NCBI GenBank assembly: GCA_001940725.1
Contig: MDVR01000026.1
Span: forward strand, 34,472 to 80,328
Direction: 5' to 3'
Source of the DNA: Candidatus Heimdallarchaeota archaeon LC_2
GTDB lineage: Archaea; Asgardarchaeota; Heimdallarchaeia; Heimdallarchaeales; Kariarchaeaceae
DNA length: 45,857 nucleotides
Shown here: positions 16,628 to 25,822 of the stretch, in pieces
How the letters are laid out: each line of letters begins with the position of its first letter
Numbering within the stretch: the first letter of the stretch is position 1
Translations under genes and position numbers: made by a program
Notes under the pieces: generated by a model
What the model saw: the letters and a program-made list of their open reading frames with translations, nothing else
Database searches by the model: none
Told to the model about the DNA's origin: nothing

Positions 16628-17752
16628 TTATTCTATTGGAAATATAAAACCACTTCTTACCTTCTCAATTAAGGGTGGAAGTGCATCTTGGTAGCTGGCT
16701 ACAATCCCATAGTCCGCATGATCGAATATTATAGCTTTGGGATCTTTGTTTATTGCAATAATAATTCTTGAATCTTTCATACCCGCAATATGTTGAATTG
16801 CACCTGAAATTCCAATTGCAATGTATACTTGAGGTCGAACTGTTTTCCCAGTTTGTCCAACTTGATGTTTATAATCTACATAACCCGCATCAACTGCAGC
16901 ACGAGATGCACCCATTTCTACTGATTGGCCATTTCCCCGAATTGCTTCCACCAGCTCTGTTAACATTGGAAAGCCTTCTTTTCCAACACCAAATCCTCCT
17001 GAAACAATTATATCTGCTTTAGTTAAATCAATAGATTCTTTACTTCTTCGTGTTTCTAATACCTCTACACTAAAATCACCTTCCTCCCAATTAGGGTTAA
17101 ATTCAATGATTTCACCTTTTCTAGAAGTATCGGGTGTTATTGCACGAAATACACCTGGTCTCGCCGTTGCCATGGCAGGATAATTCCATGGACCGATTAT
17201 TGTTGCCAATTTGCTTTCTCCAAATGATGGTCTGATCATCTTAAAGACTTTTTCAAATCTTTGATTTTTACGTTTATTTGCATAGTACCCGATATCAAGT
17301 TCAGTACAATCTGCTGATAATCCAACATTTAAAGTAGCTGCAATCCGTGGTGCTAAATCTCGCCCAATTGTAGAAGCAGCAATTATGCCTATTTCAGGCT
17401 TAATTTCCATTATCGCTTCAATCATTGCTCGAGCATAAGGTAAAGTTTGATAATGCTCTAATCTCTCATCATCAATTACATAGACAGTATCTGCACCATA
17501 ATGAATTAAGGTTTCAGCATGTTTTTTTGACCCGTGACCAATTACAATAGTAGTAATTTTTCTAGAGTCTTCATCCATTTTTTTACTTACACGAGTTGCT
17601 TCCCCAATTATCTCTATTGCAGCATTAGAAAGATCAATACCATCCATTTGAGCCCAAGTTACAATTCCTCTTGCACCATCCCTAAGATCAACATATGGGA
17701 TGTCTTTGTCTCTTTCCATTCTCTTTTTGAGTTTTTCTTCTTCTTCGGTCAC
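16628..17752 (-). CDS. fixB: electron transfer flavoprotein alpha subunit
   Basis: 374 residues with the ETF-alpha layout: an N-terminal nucleotide-binding-like domain and a C-terminal FAD-binding domain. The C-terminal part holds ADIIVSGGFGVGKEGF, MGASRAAVDAGYVD and the ETF-alpha signature around RPQVYIAIGISGAIQHIAG. It should bind the alpha FAD and pass electrons from ETF-beta to the FixC dehydrogenase. A charged N-terminal extension (EEEEKLKKRMERD) precedes the core. The GTG start immediately follows the TAA of the beta subunit gene, which implies translational coupling. With fixX and fixC close by, this belongs to a FixABCX-type complex. Confidence 0.9.
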   Translation of the reverse strand: MTEEEEKLKKRMERDKDIPYVDLRDGARGIVTWAQMDGIDLSNAAIEIIGEATRVSKKMDEDSRKITTIVIGHGSKKHAETLIHYGADTVYVIDDERLEHYQTLPYARAMIEAIMEIKPEIGIIAASTIGRDLAPRIAATLNVGLSADCTELDIGYYANKRKNQRFEKVFKMIRPSFGESKLATIIGPWNYPAMATARPGVFRAITPDTSRKGEIIEFNPNWEEGDFSVEVLETRRSKESIDLTKADIIVSGGFGVGKEGFPMLTELVEAIRGNGQSVEMGASRAAVDAGYVDYKHQVGQTGKTVRPQVYIAIGISGAIQHIAGMKDSRIIIAINKDPKAIIFDHADYGIVASYQDALPPLIEKVRSGFIFPIE

Positions 17753-18628
17753 TTAACCATTCTCCAAAATTTGTTCTTTATTCGATATCAGATCAGAGGT
17801 AAGTTTCTCAATTCTTTCTTCCATACTTCCTGTATTATAATAAATTGTTTCTGAATGTTCTACCTGTACATTTTTTACCCTTGACACGACAGTTGGAGAT
17901 CCTGGTAAACCTGCGTGCTCATCTGGCAATCCAATACTTGCAATATCAAACAAAATAATATCCTTTTCCAGGGCAGACATTGAAGAGTTTAGTGAAGGAC
18001 CTCTTGGGACATTTGCTGTATGCGTTATAGAAAGCATCATTGGATAAGGGACTTTTAATCTTTGAAATCCCCCTTCAATTATTCTGCGAATTTCCAAATA
18101 TTCACCTTTTAATGGTATAACATCCTCTACATATGTGACTTGATTTATTCCCAATCTACCTGCAACTTGTGGTCCAACGTGTGCTGTATCCCCATCAATT
18201 GTTTGAAGTCCTGCAAAAATGATATCCAATTTTCTACCATTATCAATTTTTTCTTCAATATGATTAATTAATTTTGCAAGTGCTTCTGCAGTTGCCCATG
18301 TATCGGATCCAGCCAATTTTCTGTCAGATAACAAATATGCACGATCAGCTCCTTTTCTTATCGCTTCATTCAATGATTGTTGTGCATTAGGTGGACCCAT
18401 AGAGACCATTGTTATAGTTCCACCAACTTTATCTTTCAAAGAAAGAGCTTCTTCCAAAGCATTTGTACAATGCGGGTTCATTTGTGATTTCCCTGATCTA
18501 TCCATTAATCCCTCAGCAGTCGTTTTCATTGCTTTTGGAATAGGTACTTGCTTGATCATAACATAAATATTTAAATCTGTTTTAGATTGATTATGCAAGT
18601 TAATAACCTCGGAAACGGTCTTTGTCAT
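17753..18628 (-). CDS. fixA: electron transfer flavoprotein beta subunit
   Basis: 291 residues of the ETF-beta/FixA family: IYVMIKQVPIPKA, MNPHCTNALEEALSLKD, ITMVSMGPPNAQQSLNEAIR and GADRAYLLSDRKLAGSDTWATA. QTIDGDTAHVGPQVAGRLG is also typical. In FixABCX the beta subunit carries the bifurcating flavin and takes electrons from NADH. A charged 15-residue extension precedes the usual start, but the ATG at 18628 sits about 28 bases after a strong TATA element, which indicates a nearly leaderless message from this ATG. It is followed directly by fixB. Confidence 0.9.
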   Translation of the reverse strand: MTKTVSEVINLHNQSKTDLNIYVMIKQVPIPKAMKTTAEGLMDRSGKSQMNPHCTNALEEALSLKDKVGGTITMVSMGPPNAQQSLNEAIRKGADRAYLLSDRKLAGSDTWATAEALAKLINHIEEKIDNGRKLDIIFAGLQTIDGDTAHVGPQVAGRLGINQVTYVEDVIPLKGEYLEIRRIIEGGFQRLKVPYPMMLSITHTANVPRGPSLNSSMSALEKDIILFDIASIGLPDEHAGLPGSPTVVSRVKNVQVEHSETIYYNTGSMEERIEKLTSDLISNKEQILENG

Positions 18629-18652
18629 TTACAAATTCCGAATATTCAAGTA

Positions 18653-18660
18653 ATATATAT
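18653..18660 (-). promoter_or_regulatory. TATA box of fixA-fixB
   Basis: The minus strand reads AGATATATATTA with its centre about 28 bases upstream of the fixA ATG, so transcription should begin at or next to the start codon. It shows that fixAB can be transcribed separately from the upstream dehydrogenase gene. Confidence 0.5.
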
Positions 18661-18705
18661 CTTAATACTTACGTAATATGATTAGAGGTAAAAAAAAAAT
18701 AAAGA

Positions 18706-19644
18706 TTAATCCAATCCTTGAATATCTATGGGTTTACCTTGTTTGCTTGATTGAAGTGCAGCTTCAGCGATTTTAGTAACGTTCACTGCATCTTGAGCTG
18801 ATACAAGTATCGTTGAGGAATTATTAATGGCTTGCAAGAAATTTTTAATTTCCAGCATTAATGGTTCTTCAATTTGATTCCTAGGTATATAGGCACCATC
18901 AGCTGTATCTATTTTGATTTTTTGAGTAATGAAATCTGAGGAAATTATACCTTCAGTAAGAACTGCGTTAAATTTTCTAACTCTAGTTGGCGTGATCCAA
19001 TTTGCAGAAATTAATGCTGCGTGATTATCTTTGAAGCCTAACATTATTGTTGCAAAATCCTCGTGAGTATGTCTTATCCTTCCAGATCTCGCAAAAACAA
19101 CTTCAGGTAAATCATCGAATAGATACAGAGCTGTGTCAATATCATGGACTGTCGTGTCAAAAATGATTCCTACATCTTTAATATGTAATGGAGCTCTATT
19201 CGCACGATGAAATTCCAACATTAATAAATCACCATATGTTTTTTCCTTCACATATTTCTTAACATTAGATACTGCAGGATTGAATCTCTCAATGTAACCG
19301 CATGTCAAAGTAACCTTGTTTTCAATGGCTAGATCTGCTAATGCTTGACCATTCTTTGAATCATATGTTAATGGTTTTTCCACGAAAACATGTTTTCCAT
19401 TATGAATGAATTTACTCGCAATATCATAATGTGTAACTGTCGGAGTACAAATTAGGACCCCCGAAAAGTCTTCGTTAGCTAATAAATCATCAATAGAAGT
19501 ATAATGATTTACACCATAAATTTTACCAAATTCTTGACTTCTAGTAGCATCTGTATCACAAATTGCCTGTAATTCTCTTAATTGTGATAATACTCTTGTA
19601 TGGTTCTTACCCCAACCTCCAACCCCAATTACTGCAATTGTCAT
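18706..19644 (-). CDS. Gfo/Idh/MocA family oxidoreductase
   Basis: 312 residues with an N-terminal Rossmann fold (IAVIGVGGWGKNH, then ICTPTVTHYDIA) and the family lysine in VEKPL. TCGYIERFNPAV and DTTVHDIDTALYLF are typical of the branch that includes UDP-N-acetylglucosamine/glucosaminuronate 3-dehydrogenases, so a sugar or sugar-nucleotide substrate with NAD(P) is likely. The D of HDID and the K of EKP are expected active-site residues. It sits between fixX (163 bases upstream) and fixA (77 bases downstream) on the same strand, an unusual insertion in a FixABCX locus. Confidence 0.83.
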   Translation of the reverse strand: MTIAVIGVGGWGKNHTRVLSQLRELQAICDTDATRSQEFGKIYGVNHYTSIDDLLANEDFSGVLICTPTVTHYDIASKFIHNGKHVFVEKPLTYDSKNGQALADLAIENKVTLTCGYIERFNPAVSNVKKYVKEKTYGDLLMLEFHRANRAPLHIKDVGIIFDTTVHDIDTALYLFDDLPEVVFARSGRIRHTHEDFATIMLGFKDNHAALISANWITPTRVRKFNAVLTEGIISSDFITQKIKIDTADGAYIPRNQIEEPLMLEIKNFLQAINNSSTILVSAQDAVNVTKIAEAALQSSKQGKPIDIQGLD

Positions 19645-19807
19645 ATTTTATTCCTTCATTATTAACTCATATTTCTAGATTGTAAATAAGTTAATAATAA
19701 ATGATAGTAAAAGTCTTCCTTTTTTGAGGTTATGATACAAATCTAAGTCATTTACCAAGCGAGGTAATATAATTATTTTGTGCTGAAAGTTGATATATCT
19801 ATCGATT

Positions 19808-20101
19808 TCATCCCGAAATATACTTTACACCGTATGAGCCTCTTGGATTATCCCATGAAACTGCATCCTGGTCACACATAATATCGCATGTCCCACATTC
19901 AACGCAATCCTCGTATTGAAATCTCATTTCACCGTCATAAAAAATAAAACAACGTGTCGGACATCCTGCAATACATAGATGATGGGGACAAGAGAAACAT
20001 TTTGTTGTATCAACAACGATGTGTGCACGATCATGAGAATCTGTTACCCAAGTTGTGATTCCCAATTTGTTTTTTATATCAAAATTTTCCAATCGTTTCA
20101 T
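19808..20101 (-). CDS. fixX: FixX-like ferredoxin
   Basis: 97 residues, the normal size for FixX. It has a cysteine-rich first half (C35, C38, C43, C47, C51) and a second [4Fe-4S] type set (C66, C69, C72, C76 in CVECGTCDIMC). The ending WDNPRGSYGVKYISG is the standard FixX/ETF-QO ferredoxin tail. In the complex it carries electrons from FixC or the bifurcating flavin. It overlaps fixC by four bases (the ATG of fixX lies in the fixC stop region), so the two are cotranscribed. Confidence 0.92.
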   Translation of the reverse strand: MKRLENFDIKNKLGITTWVTDSHDRAHIVVDTTKCFSCPHHLCIAGCPTRCFIFYDGEMRFQYEDCVECGTCDIMCDQDAVSWDNPRGSYGVKYISG

Positions 20102-21399
20102 AAGTGGCGTGCTCCTAATCCATCCTTAATTAAAGTAAATATTCCAGCTCCTGAAGATCTAAATGATTTCAACATGTACCGTATTAAATGTTCTTTTGGT
20201 TCTCCATTTTCAGTTAAATAATTTCTAAATCCATCATTTATCGCATTTGGGTACGTTTTGAATAATCTTTTGTTCTTAGTCATTTTCTTTACATTCTTGA
20301 ATTTCTCAAAATCCTTGAGAATATACGATTTTTTCAATTTTTTATGATAAAGAGAAAGTGTGCTAGATGAGAAATTTGACTTAGTAATAGCTTCTTTGGC
20401 AGTTTCCGCTGCAAGTATTCCACTTTTAATTCCGTAATTCATTCCTTGAATCACTAAGCCATTGCTAAATACAAAACCAGCAGCATCCCCGATAACCATG
20501 TATCCATCTCCATAAAAATCAGGCATCTTTTTGATACCAAATTCTGGGACCATTTTAGCACCATATTCTATAGAAATTCCATCTTTCAATAGTCTTTTTA
20601 TGTAAGGGTGCTTCTTAAATTGTTCAATTACTTCATACGATCTATCTTCAGAAGATAAACTATCAAGGTGAACAATTACCCCAATGCTTAGCGATTCTTT
20701 ATTTGTATAGAAGAAACCTCCAGCCAAAACCTCGGAATCATTCATATTTCCCAGAATGAATTCACCAGCTACCCCAGCATTATCTTCTAATAGAAATCTT
20801 TCTTCAAGTACAGATTTATCAAGTTGTATTACTTCTTTTAGACCAATCATCATATCGGGATAATCATATCGTGTTTCTTCTTTTCGATAGGTTAAATTAT
20901 GTTTCAATAATAAACGCGGGTTTACACCTTCTGCAATTATTGTTATGGGTGCTCTTAATTCCTCGTTTCCCTGTTTTACACCAACAACTTTTCCATCTTC
21001 AAAAACTAATTCATCAACTGTGATTCCAGATAAAACTGCCACTCCTGCTTCCTGAGCTTGTTTTGCAAGCCAATCATCAAATGATGCTCGTAGTATTGAT
21101 ACTCCTGGATATGGTTTTTCTTTCCAACTGTCAAAATGAAAATCAAAAACAGTAGCATCTCTTTCAGACAGAAAACCTACTTTTTTATTGATAATAAATC
21201 TTTCAATTGGTGCATCATCCATCCAGTTAGGAAGAATTTCTGCTAAATCGTTTCCCCAAAGTACCCCACCAGATAGATTTTTAGATCCTATCGGAAGTCC
21301 GCGGTCAATAAGTACAACTTTCAAACCTTCTTGAGCCATTTTAATTGAGGCAGAAGTACCAGATACTCCAGCTCCTATAATAATTACATCAGGTTTCAT
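20098..21399 (-). CDS. fixC: FixC-like FAD dehydrogenase (ETF-quinone oxidoreductase type)
   Basis: 434 residues from the ATG at 21399. The dinucleotide motif GAGVSG lies at residues 9-14, with GSKNLSGGVLWG a few tens of residues later. VIGDAAGFVFSNGLVIQGMNYG near residue 300 is the FAD-contacting segment. Together these match FixC and the flavin part of ETF-ubiquinone oxidoreductase, which accept electrons from ETF and reduce a quinone. The frame is open to an ATG at 21477, but the family starts just before the FAD motif and AT-rich TATA-like elements lie between the two starts. It forms a coupled pair with fixX. Confidence 0.88.
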   Translation of the reverse strand: MKPDVIIIGAGVSGTSASIKMAQEGLKVVLIDRGLPIGSKNLSGGVLWGNDLAEILPNWMDDAPIERFIINKKVGFLSERDATVFDFHFDSWKEKPYPGVSILRASFDDWLAKQAQEAGVAVLSGITVDELVFEDGKVVGVKQGNEELRAPITIIAEGVNPRLLLKHNLTYRKEETRYDYPDMMIGLKEVIQLDKSVLEERFLLEDNAGVAGEFILGNMNDSEVLAGGFFYTNKESLSIGVIVHLDSLSSEDRSYEVIEQFKKHPYIKRLLKDGISIEYGAKMVPEFGIKKMPDFYGDGYMVIGDAAGFVFSNGLVIQGMNYGIKSGILAAETAKEAITKSNFSSSTLSLYHKKLKKSYILKDFEKFKNVKKMTKNKRLFKTYPNAINDGFRNYLTENGEPKEHLIRYMLKSFRSSGAGIFTLIKDGLGARHL

Positions 21400-21549
21400 G
21401 GGATTGATTCCTAAAATTATATGATATTCATTCAAATACCTAATATATTGATTATGGTCTTTATACTGTTTATTCATAATAAATACTTAAGGATAAATGA
21501 GTTCCATCAAAATAAGTCAAATTGTTTCTTACTGAGTAAGATTAATCAA

Positions 21550-22401
21550 TTAAGTTAATTCTTTGTTTCGTAGAATCAGAATAGATGTACTGAGAAGTGC
21601 AGTGATAACAGCAAATAATCCCATAAAAATGGTTATAAGAGCCGGTGTTGAACCATCTAATGGTTCTAAATGATACAACATTTTTGGAAGTGTAGCACGG
21701 ACCAACCAGTCAAAAGAGATGTAATTGTTCGAATCACCTAATGTACCAGCAATTTGTGAAATTACGAATAATCCTAATAATGAGGATAAGATTGAGTATA
21801 AACTGCGACTGAAAATTGTTGAAAATACTAAAGTCAGAGATATAATTATGGATTGAAGTAATATTACAAATACTATGGTTCCAATTATTTCATCAACGGT
21901 GTTAATATACGCCATTGGAAATTCCGCTTGGAATTTAATTAGATTTGTAAAATAAATCAGTACCAAAACTGGGATGTCTAAAAGCGCGAAAATCCCAAGC
22001 ATTCCAAAAAACTTGCCTAGAACTATCTCTGAATCATACACTGGTTTGGACCTCAATAAGGGTAGAGTGTCTTCTTCAACCTCGCCAGAAATTGAATCTG
22101 CGTTGAGTAACACTATGAATATCTGGCCTAAGAAAAATGAAGTATAAATAATAAAAATGAAATCCCTAACAGTTGTATGGGCTTCAAATAAGGCATTTCC
22201 AGTTCCCGTTTGAATTACTGGTTGTGTGAAAGTGAATGATAATAATAGCAAAGGAAATGCAGCATAGTAAATTAATGCAAGATAGAATCTTTTCTCTTTC
22301 AATGTCGATGTGAATAATTCCTTTGCAATTACAGGAATTGAACCACCAAATTTCAGTATTTTAATCTTTTGTAGATATGCAGAAATTGAATTGACACTCA
22401 T
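21550..22401 (-). CDS. ABC-2 type permease subunit
   Basis: 283 residues with about six membrane helices. After a short cytoplasmic head comes FYLALIYYAAFPLLLLSFTF, then an extracytoplasmic loop and the ABC-2 motif region SGEVEEDTLPLLRSKPVYDSEIVLGKFFG, which is typical of exporters that move lipids, polysaccharides or peptides. It overlaps the ATPase gene by four bases and is the last gene of the three-gene operon. The substrate is unknown; a partner secreted toroid protein is the operon's first product. A GAGGAGGT motif about nine bases before the ATG supports the start. Confidence 0.82.
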   Translation of the reverse strand: MSVNSISAYLQKIKILKFGGSIPVIAKELFTSTLKEKRFYLALIYYAAFPLLLLSFTFTQPVIQTGTGNALFEAHTTVRDFIFIIYTSFFLGQIFIVLLNADSISGEVEEDTLPLLRSKPVYDSEIVLGKFFGMLGIFALLDIPVLVLIYFTNLIKFQAEFPMAYINTVDEIIGTIVFVILLQSIIISLTLVFSTIFSRSLYSILSSLLGLFVISQIAGTLGDSNNYISFDWLVRATLPKMLYHLEPLDGSTPALITIFMGLFAVITALLSTSILILRNKELT

Positions 22402-23369
22402 GGATTAATTACCTCCTCGCTACTATTCGAATTATTGATTGTAATATTTTTTGATACTAGATTAATAAATAAACTTTCTAAAGCATCTTTAACAGGTTTG
22501 TAGCTTTTTAATTCGTAACCATTTTCAGTACAAATTTGAGGGATCTCTTTCCATAACCTGCTTATCTTTCCGTTTGTTTTAACTATTAATGTATCTAATT
22601 CTATCTTAGTCTCATATCCAATTTCATCAAGTTTAGCTTTTAATTCCATAGGTTGACTGACCTGTATTTCATATGTATCATCAAACACATTACGAGTCAA
22701 TTCTCGCATATTACCCGAAATCAAAACTTTACCTTCACTCATTATTGCAATGTGATTTGTCATTCGTTGAATTTCTGGAAGAATATGAGATGAAACAATA
22801 ACTGTCCGTTCTTTGTCTTTTGCCAACTCAGTTATCAAACTCATTACATAAATTCGCCCCTCTGGATCTAAGGATGCAGTTGGCTCATCTAAAATTAAAA
22901 TTTCAGGATCTCCGATTAGTGTATTCGCAAATCCCAATCTTTGAGTCTCTCCTCCAGATAACTTACCGACGATACTTTGTTCAAATCGTGATAATCCAAC
23001 TTGTTCTAGGATGTCTCTTACCATATGTATTGAATCATTTCTTGGATAACCCTTTAATCGAGTCATATAATTAAGAAATTGGAAAACGGTCTTTTCCCTA
23101 TGTAAAGATGGATTTTGAGGTAGGTAACCAACTTTTTTAAATAATTCCACTCTTTTTTTCCATGGATCCAAACCCATTATGTTAATACTACCGCTTGAAG
23201 GTTTTAAATTGCCTGTTAATAATTTTAATGTTGTAGTCTTACCTGCTCCATTGGGTCCAAGTAAACCAAATAATGATCCTTTTGGGATATCAAGATTCAT
23301 TCTAATAACAATGGCTTTTGATTGAATAAATTTTGACAGATTACGTATTTGTATCACGTTTTCAATCAT
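22398..23369 (-). CDS. ABC transporter ATP-binding subunit
   Basis: 323 residues. The Walker A GPNGAGKTT lies at residues 38-46, signature LSGGE at 137-141, Walker B ILILDEPT with D161/E162, and H-loop SSHILPEI at about 193. The first 230 residues form the nucleotide-binding domain and the last 90 an alpha/beta extension common in ABC-2 exporters of the CcmA/DrrA style. A strong AAGGAGG lies just before the ATG. It overlaps both neighbours by four bases, which implies that ATPase, permease and toroid protein are made together. Confidence 0.92.
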   Translation of the reverse strand: MIENVIQIRNLSKFIQSKAIVIRMNLDIPKGSLFGLLGPNGAGKTTTLKLLTGNLKPSSGSINIMGLDPWKKRVELFKKVGYLPQNPSLHREKTVFQFLNYMTRLKGYPRNDSIHMVRDILEQVGLSRFEQSIVGKLSGGETQRLGFANTLIGDPEILILDEPTASLDPEGRIYVMSLITELAKDKERTVIVSSHILPEIQRMTNHIAIMSEGKVLISGNMRELTRNVFDDTYEIQVSQPMELKAKLDEIGYETKIELDTLIVKTNGKISRLWKEIPQICTENGYELKSYKPVKDALESLFINLVSKNITINNSNSSEEVINP

Positions 23370-24427
23370 TGAACCTTCCTCCTTAATAACAGTGAGATCA
23401 ATAGAATACTACCGATTAGACTTACAAAATCCACCGATACAAACCCTTGAGTTTGTAATACGTCAGGACGTAATAGTTCATCTAACGATTCTAAGATTGT
23501 TAATATGTTAATTGCGAACCATGTATCTTCAATAGTCACTACATCACTATTAATGTCAGAAAATCCACTCTCCGATTTTTGTTGATCTAATATTTTCAAT
23601 ATTATCTCCCTTTTCTGATCCAATTCTTGCAATCTTCCTAATTTATCCAATGCATCAAGTGCTTGAAAAGTAGATTCCAAGTTTGGAGGTCCATTCAAAC
23701 TAGAAGAAAACAATCCATCTGTAGTAGCATAAGCGCGAATAAATTTTGAAGACAGATCGACATCTTTTGGTTGCTGTGCAATTAAGTCCAAAAGCTTAAT
23801 CGAATGAACCGCTAAATTGAAGGTGCTGTAAGAGCCATTTGCTAGTTGAAACGATTTTAAAACTGATCCTAAAAATACATTCGGAATTGGGGGAATAACC
23901 CCGATTAAAATTGAAGAAAAAATATATTCTTTCCACTTGATTATCAGATCTATTGTTAAATCATTATTTGTAATTACGGTTTGATTATTTACAATTGAAT
24001 GCGTATATAATAGCTGGTTCGCGGTCACATTAAGATAATTTGAGATTTCCCACTGGGATAATTGAGTGCCATTAAGGTTGAGTTCCAATAATCCTTGAAC
24101 TGCACTGATTGTATCGTCCCACGTGCTGTTTGAAGTTGGATTGAGTCCGAAACCACCGTCACTGTTTTGGGATCTTTGATAATACAATAATATATCAAGT
24201 GTACTATTAACTTCGTGATCAACCAATCTTGACAAAGTCAATGCTAATGTGGTGGATTGAGTATTCACGTCTCCTCCCACAGTATTTGCGAATCCTTCAG
24301 GAGACGTTCTTGCTGAATCTAAAAATATGCCAATACTTGAATTTCTTGTATTTGCCATAGAAATGGGTTCAGCCAACAATAAAAAAAATACTACGAATAA
24401 TATAGCTCTTTTCAAAATATTTTCCAA
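23366..24427 (-). CDS. secreted alpha/alpha-toroid repeat protein with C-terminal anchor
   Basis: 353 residues. A signal peptide (AILFVVFFLLLAEPISM) is followed by repeats like those of prenyltransferase/squalene-oxidase and terpenoid-cyclase toroids: QNSDGGFGLNPTSNSTWDDT, ATTDGLFSSSLNGPPNLEST and SESGFSDINSDVVTIEDT, each followed by a helix with LxxLxxL. The C-terminus is a membrane helix ending in RRKVQ. The protein therefore faces outside, held by one anchor. Such toroids also occur in alpha-2-macroglobulin and gliding or sporulation proteins, so binding rather than catalysis is quite possible. The start is a TTG; a second TTG four codons later gives a cleaner signal peptide. It overlaps the ABC ATPase gene by four bases. 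Confidence 0.72.
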   Translation of the reverse strand: MENILKRAILFVVFFLLLAEPISMANTRNSSIGIFLDSARTSPEGFANTVGGDVNTQSTTLALTLSRLVDHEVNSTLDILLYYQRSQNSDGGFGLNPTSNSTWDDTISAVQGLLELNLNGTQLSQWEISNYLNVTANQLLYTHSIVNNQTVITNNDLTIDLIIKWKEYIFSSILIGVIPPIPNVFLGSVLKSFQLANGSYSTFNLAVHSIKLLDLIAQQPKDVDLSSKFIRAYATTDGLFSSSLNGPPNLESTFQALDALDKLGRLQELDQKREIILKILDQQKSESGFSDINSDVVTIEDTWFAINILTILESLDELLRPDVLQTQGFVSVDFVSLIGSILLISLLLRRKVQ

Positions 24428-24509
24428 TTCTATTATGTCGATAATTAATTTATATGTATCCTATTAACACCTTGTTTAAAAATCTAAATCTTTATGGATT
24501 GTGGTAAAT

Positions 24510-24635
24510 TTACACAACATCAGCCAATCCAAAGGAATACCACATAATCATTAGTATAATAAATAATCCTGCAAATCTGACGAATCTCATAATTCTTTCC
24601 CGGTCATCATCATATTTGGGTTCTTCACTTGTCAC
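24510..24635 (-). CDS. possible 41-residue single-TM protein
   Basis: A short GTG-initiated frame in the 323-base gap 24428-24750. It reads VTSEEPKYDDDRERIMRF, then a hydrophobic stretch VRFAGLFIILMIMWYSFG and a short tail LADVV. The acidic head, basic flank and single hydrophobic segment make a credible small membrane protein facing inward by the positive-inside rule. The upstream start is not well marked and no relative is recognised. The rest of the gap shows nothing. Confidence 0.35.
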   Translation of the reverse strand: MTSEEPKYDDDRERIMRFVRFAGLFIILMIMWYSFGLADVV

Positions 24636-24750
24636 AGATTTGATTATAATTTTGGATTTATGAATACTGTTTTTTGATATTTTAATTATGATAAAGGAAG
24701 TACAAATTATTTTATCTTTGAATAATGGAATTGTAAGTTACGAATATTGG

Positions 24751-25191
24751 TTAAATTAAATAGTACCTAGTTAATGCCCCTAGGTTAAATACGAAGTAAA
24801 ATTGGCCGATACCTCCCAGTAATCCTGTAAATAATCTTAATTTATTATTGGATTCATATTTATTTAACATTAATTGAAGAGAACCATCAATTACTAAAGG
24901 TAGTAATAATAATATGCTAATCAAAAATCTCAATAAGAAACTGGTAGATCGATCATTAACTACAAAATAAATCAAATTAACATGTAATAAAGTTAAAAAT
25001 AATAATATCAATTGGACTACAACTGCTAGAATAAATCCAATATTAATACCTAAACATCTGAAACATATTAATGGTTTACCATTATAATTGAAAGACCTAC
25101 TTGGAATTTGATGACATGCGGTTAATAGAATTCTCTTATTCCTTATATTTAATCTAATATAAGATTTTGTCATGATGGGTTCTATTTCCAT
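24751..25191 (-). CDS. DUF2085 membrane protein
   Basis: 146 residues with the DUF2085 signatures: CHQIPSRSFNYNGKPL, ICFRCLGINIGF, LPLVIDGSLQ and ESNNKLRLFTGLLGGIG. About four membrane helices follow a basic start, and the CxxC of FRCLG and the CHQ motif are conserved, so metal or redox chemistry is possible. The family function is unknown. It begins two bases after the stop of the zinc-ribbon membrane gene and is probably cotranscribed with it. Confidence 0.82.
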   Translation of the reverse strand: MEIEPIMTKSYIRLNIRNKRILLTACHQIPSRSFNYNGKPLICFRCLGINIGFILAVVVQLILLFLTLLHVNLIYFVVNDRSTSFLLRFLISILLLLPLVIDGSLQLMLNKYESNNKLRLFTGLLGGIGQFYFVFNLGALTRYYLI

Positions 25192-25193
25192 TT

Positions 25194-25541
25194 TTATGCA
25201 ACTCCTAAAATGAAAGAAAGTACTAAACTAATAATCGAAATTATAAGAATAGTATTTGCTGAATCCGGGTTCTCGTCTTTAACTACTAACCATATGACAA
25301 AACCAGCGATTGGTACACAACAGGCACATAAATATGCCAATGGATGAACATTCTCCTCTCCTCTGGACCCTCTGTATTGAGATCTATAATCTGTATTAGG
25401 AGGATATCCCCCCCTGTTTTGATTTACATTAACTTGTCTTGTAGAACTTAGAGTTTGTGATTTAATAAGAGCAGAACCACAATTCATGCAAAATTGGGAA
25501 TCTGCAGGATTTTCTTCTCCACACGCAGGACAATACTGCAT
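25194..25541 (-). CDS. zinc-ribbon protein with two TM segments
   Basis: 115 residues. The N-terminal double-zinc-ribbon half (C4, C7, C18, C21 in YCPACG...FCMNCG) is followed by an Asn/Arg/Gly-rich linker (about 40-65) and two hydrophobic segments (YLCACCVPIAGFVIWLVV and TILIISIISLVLSFILGVA). This layout is common in archaeal small membrane proteins and resembles DUF4870/PLDc_N-like two-helix tails. The role is unknown; pairing with DUF2085 downstream is the only clue. Confidence 0.72.
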   Translation of the reverse strand: MQYCPACGEENPADSQFCMNCGSALIKSQTLSSTRQVNVNQNRGGYPPNTDYRSQYRGSRGEENVHPLAYLCACCVPIAGFVIWLVVKDENPDSANTILIISIISLVLSFILGVA

Positions 25542-25822
25542 GAAATTGTGTAGCTTGACAGCGCTATTTAAATTGATTTCAGAGTTATTGGATATGAGTT
25601 AGTTCTCTTTAATCGCATGAATCTTTTATGTGTATTGTGATGTATTTTTTTTGTATTAAAGTAATTAATTTTCGTAAATATCACATGAAATAACTCAAGA
25701 AGATTGAACGCCATGTTACCCTGTCGAGTGTAACAATACCAATTATTTCTATATTTCATATCGATTTTCCGAAAATATTCAGAAAATATATGTGTATCAC
25801 GAAAATTTTCAATTTCATTCAA

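Noticed and set aside
25568..25822. 84-codon frame upstream of the ABC operon
   Set aside because: TTG start, residue composition like translated AT-rich spacer (many Asn, Lys, Tyr), and it sits in the promoter region of the divergent operon.
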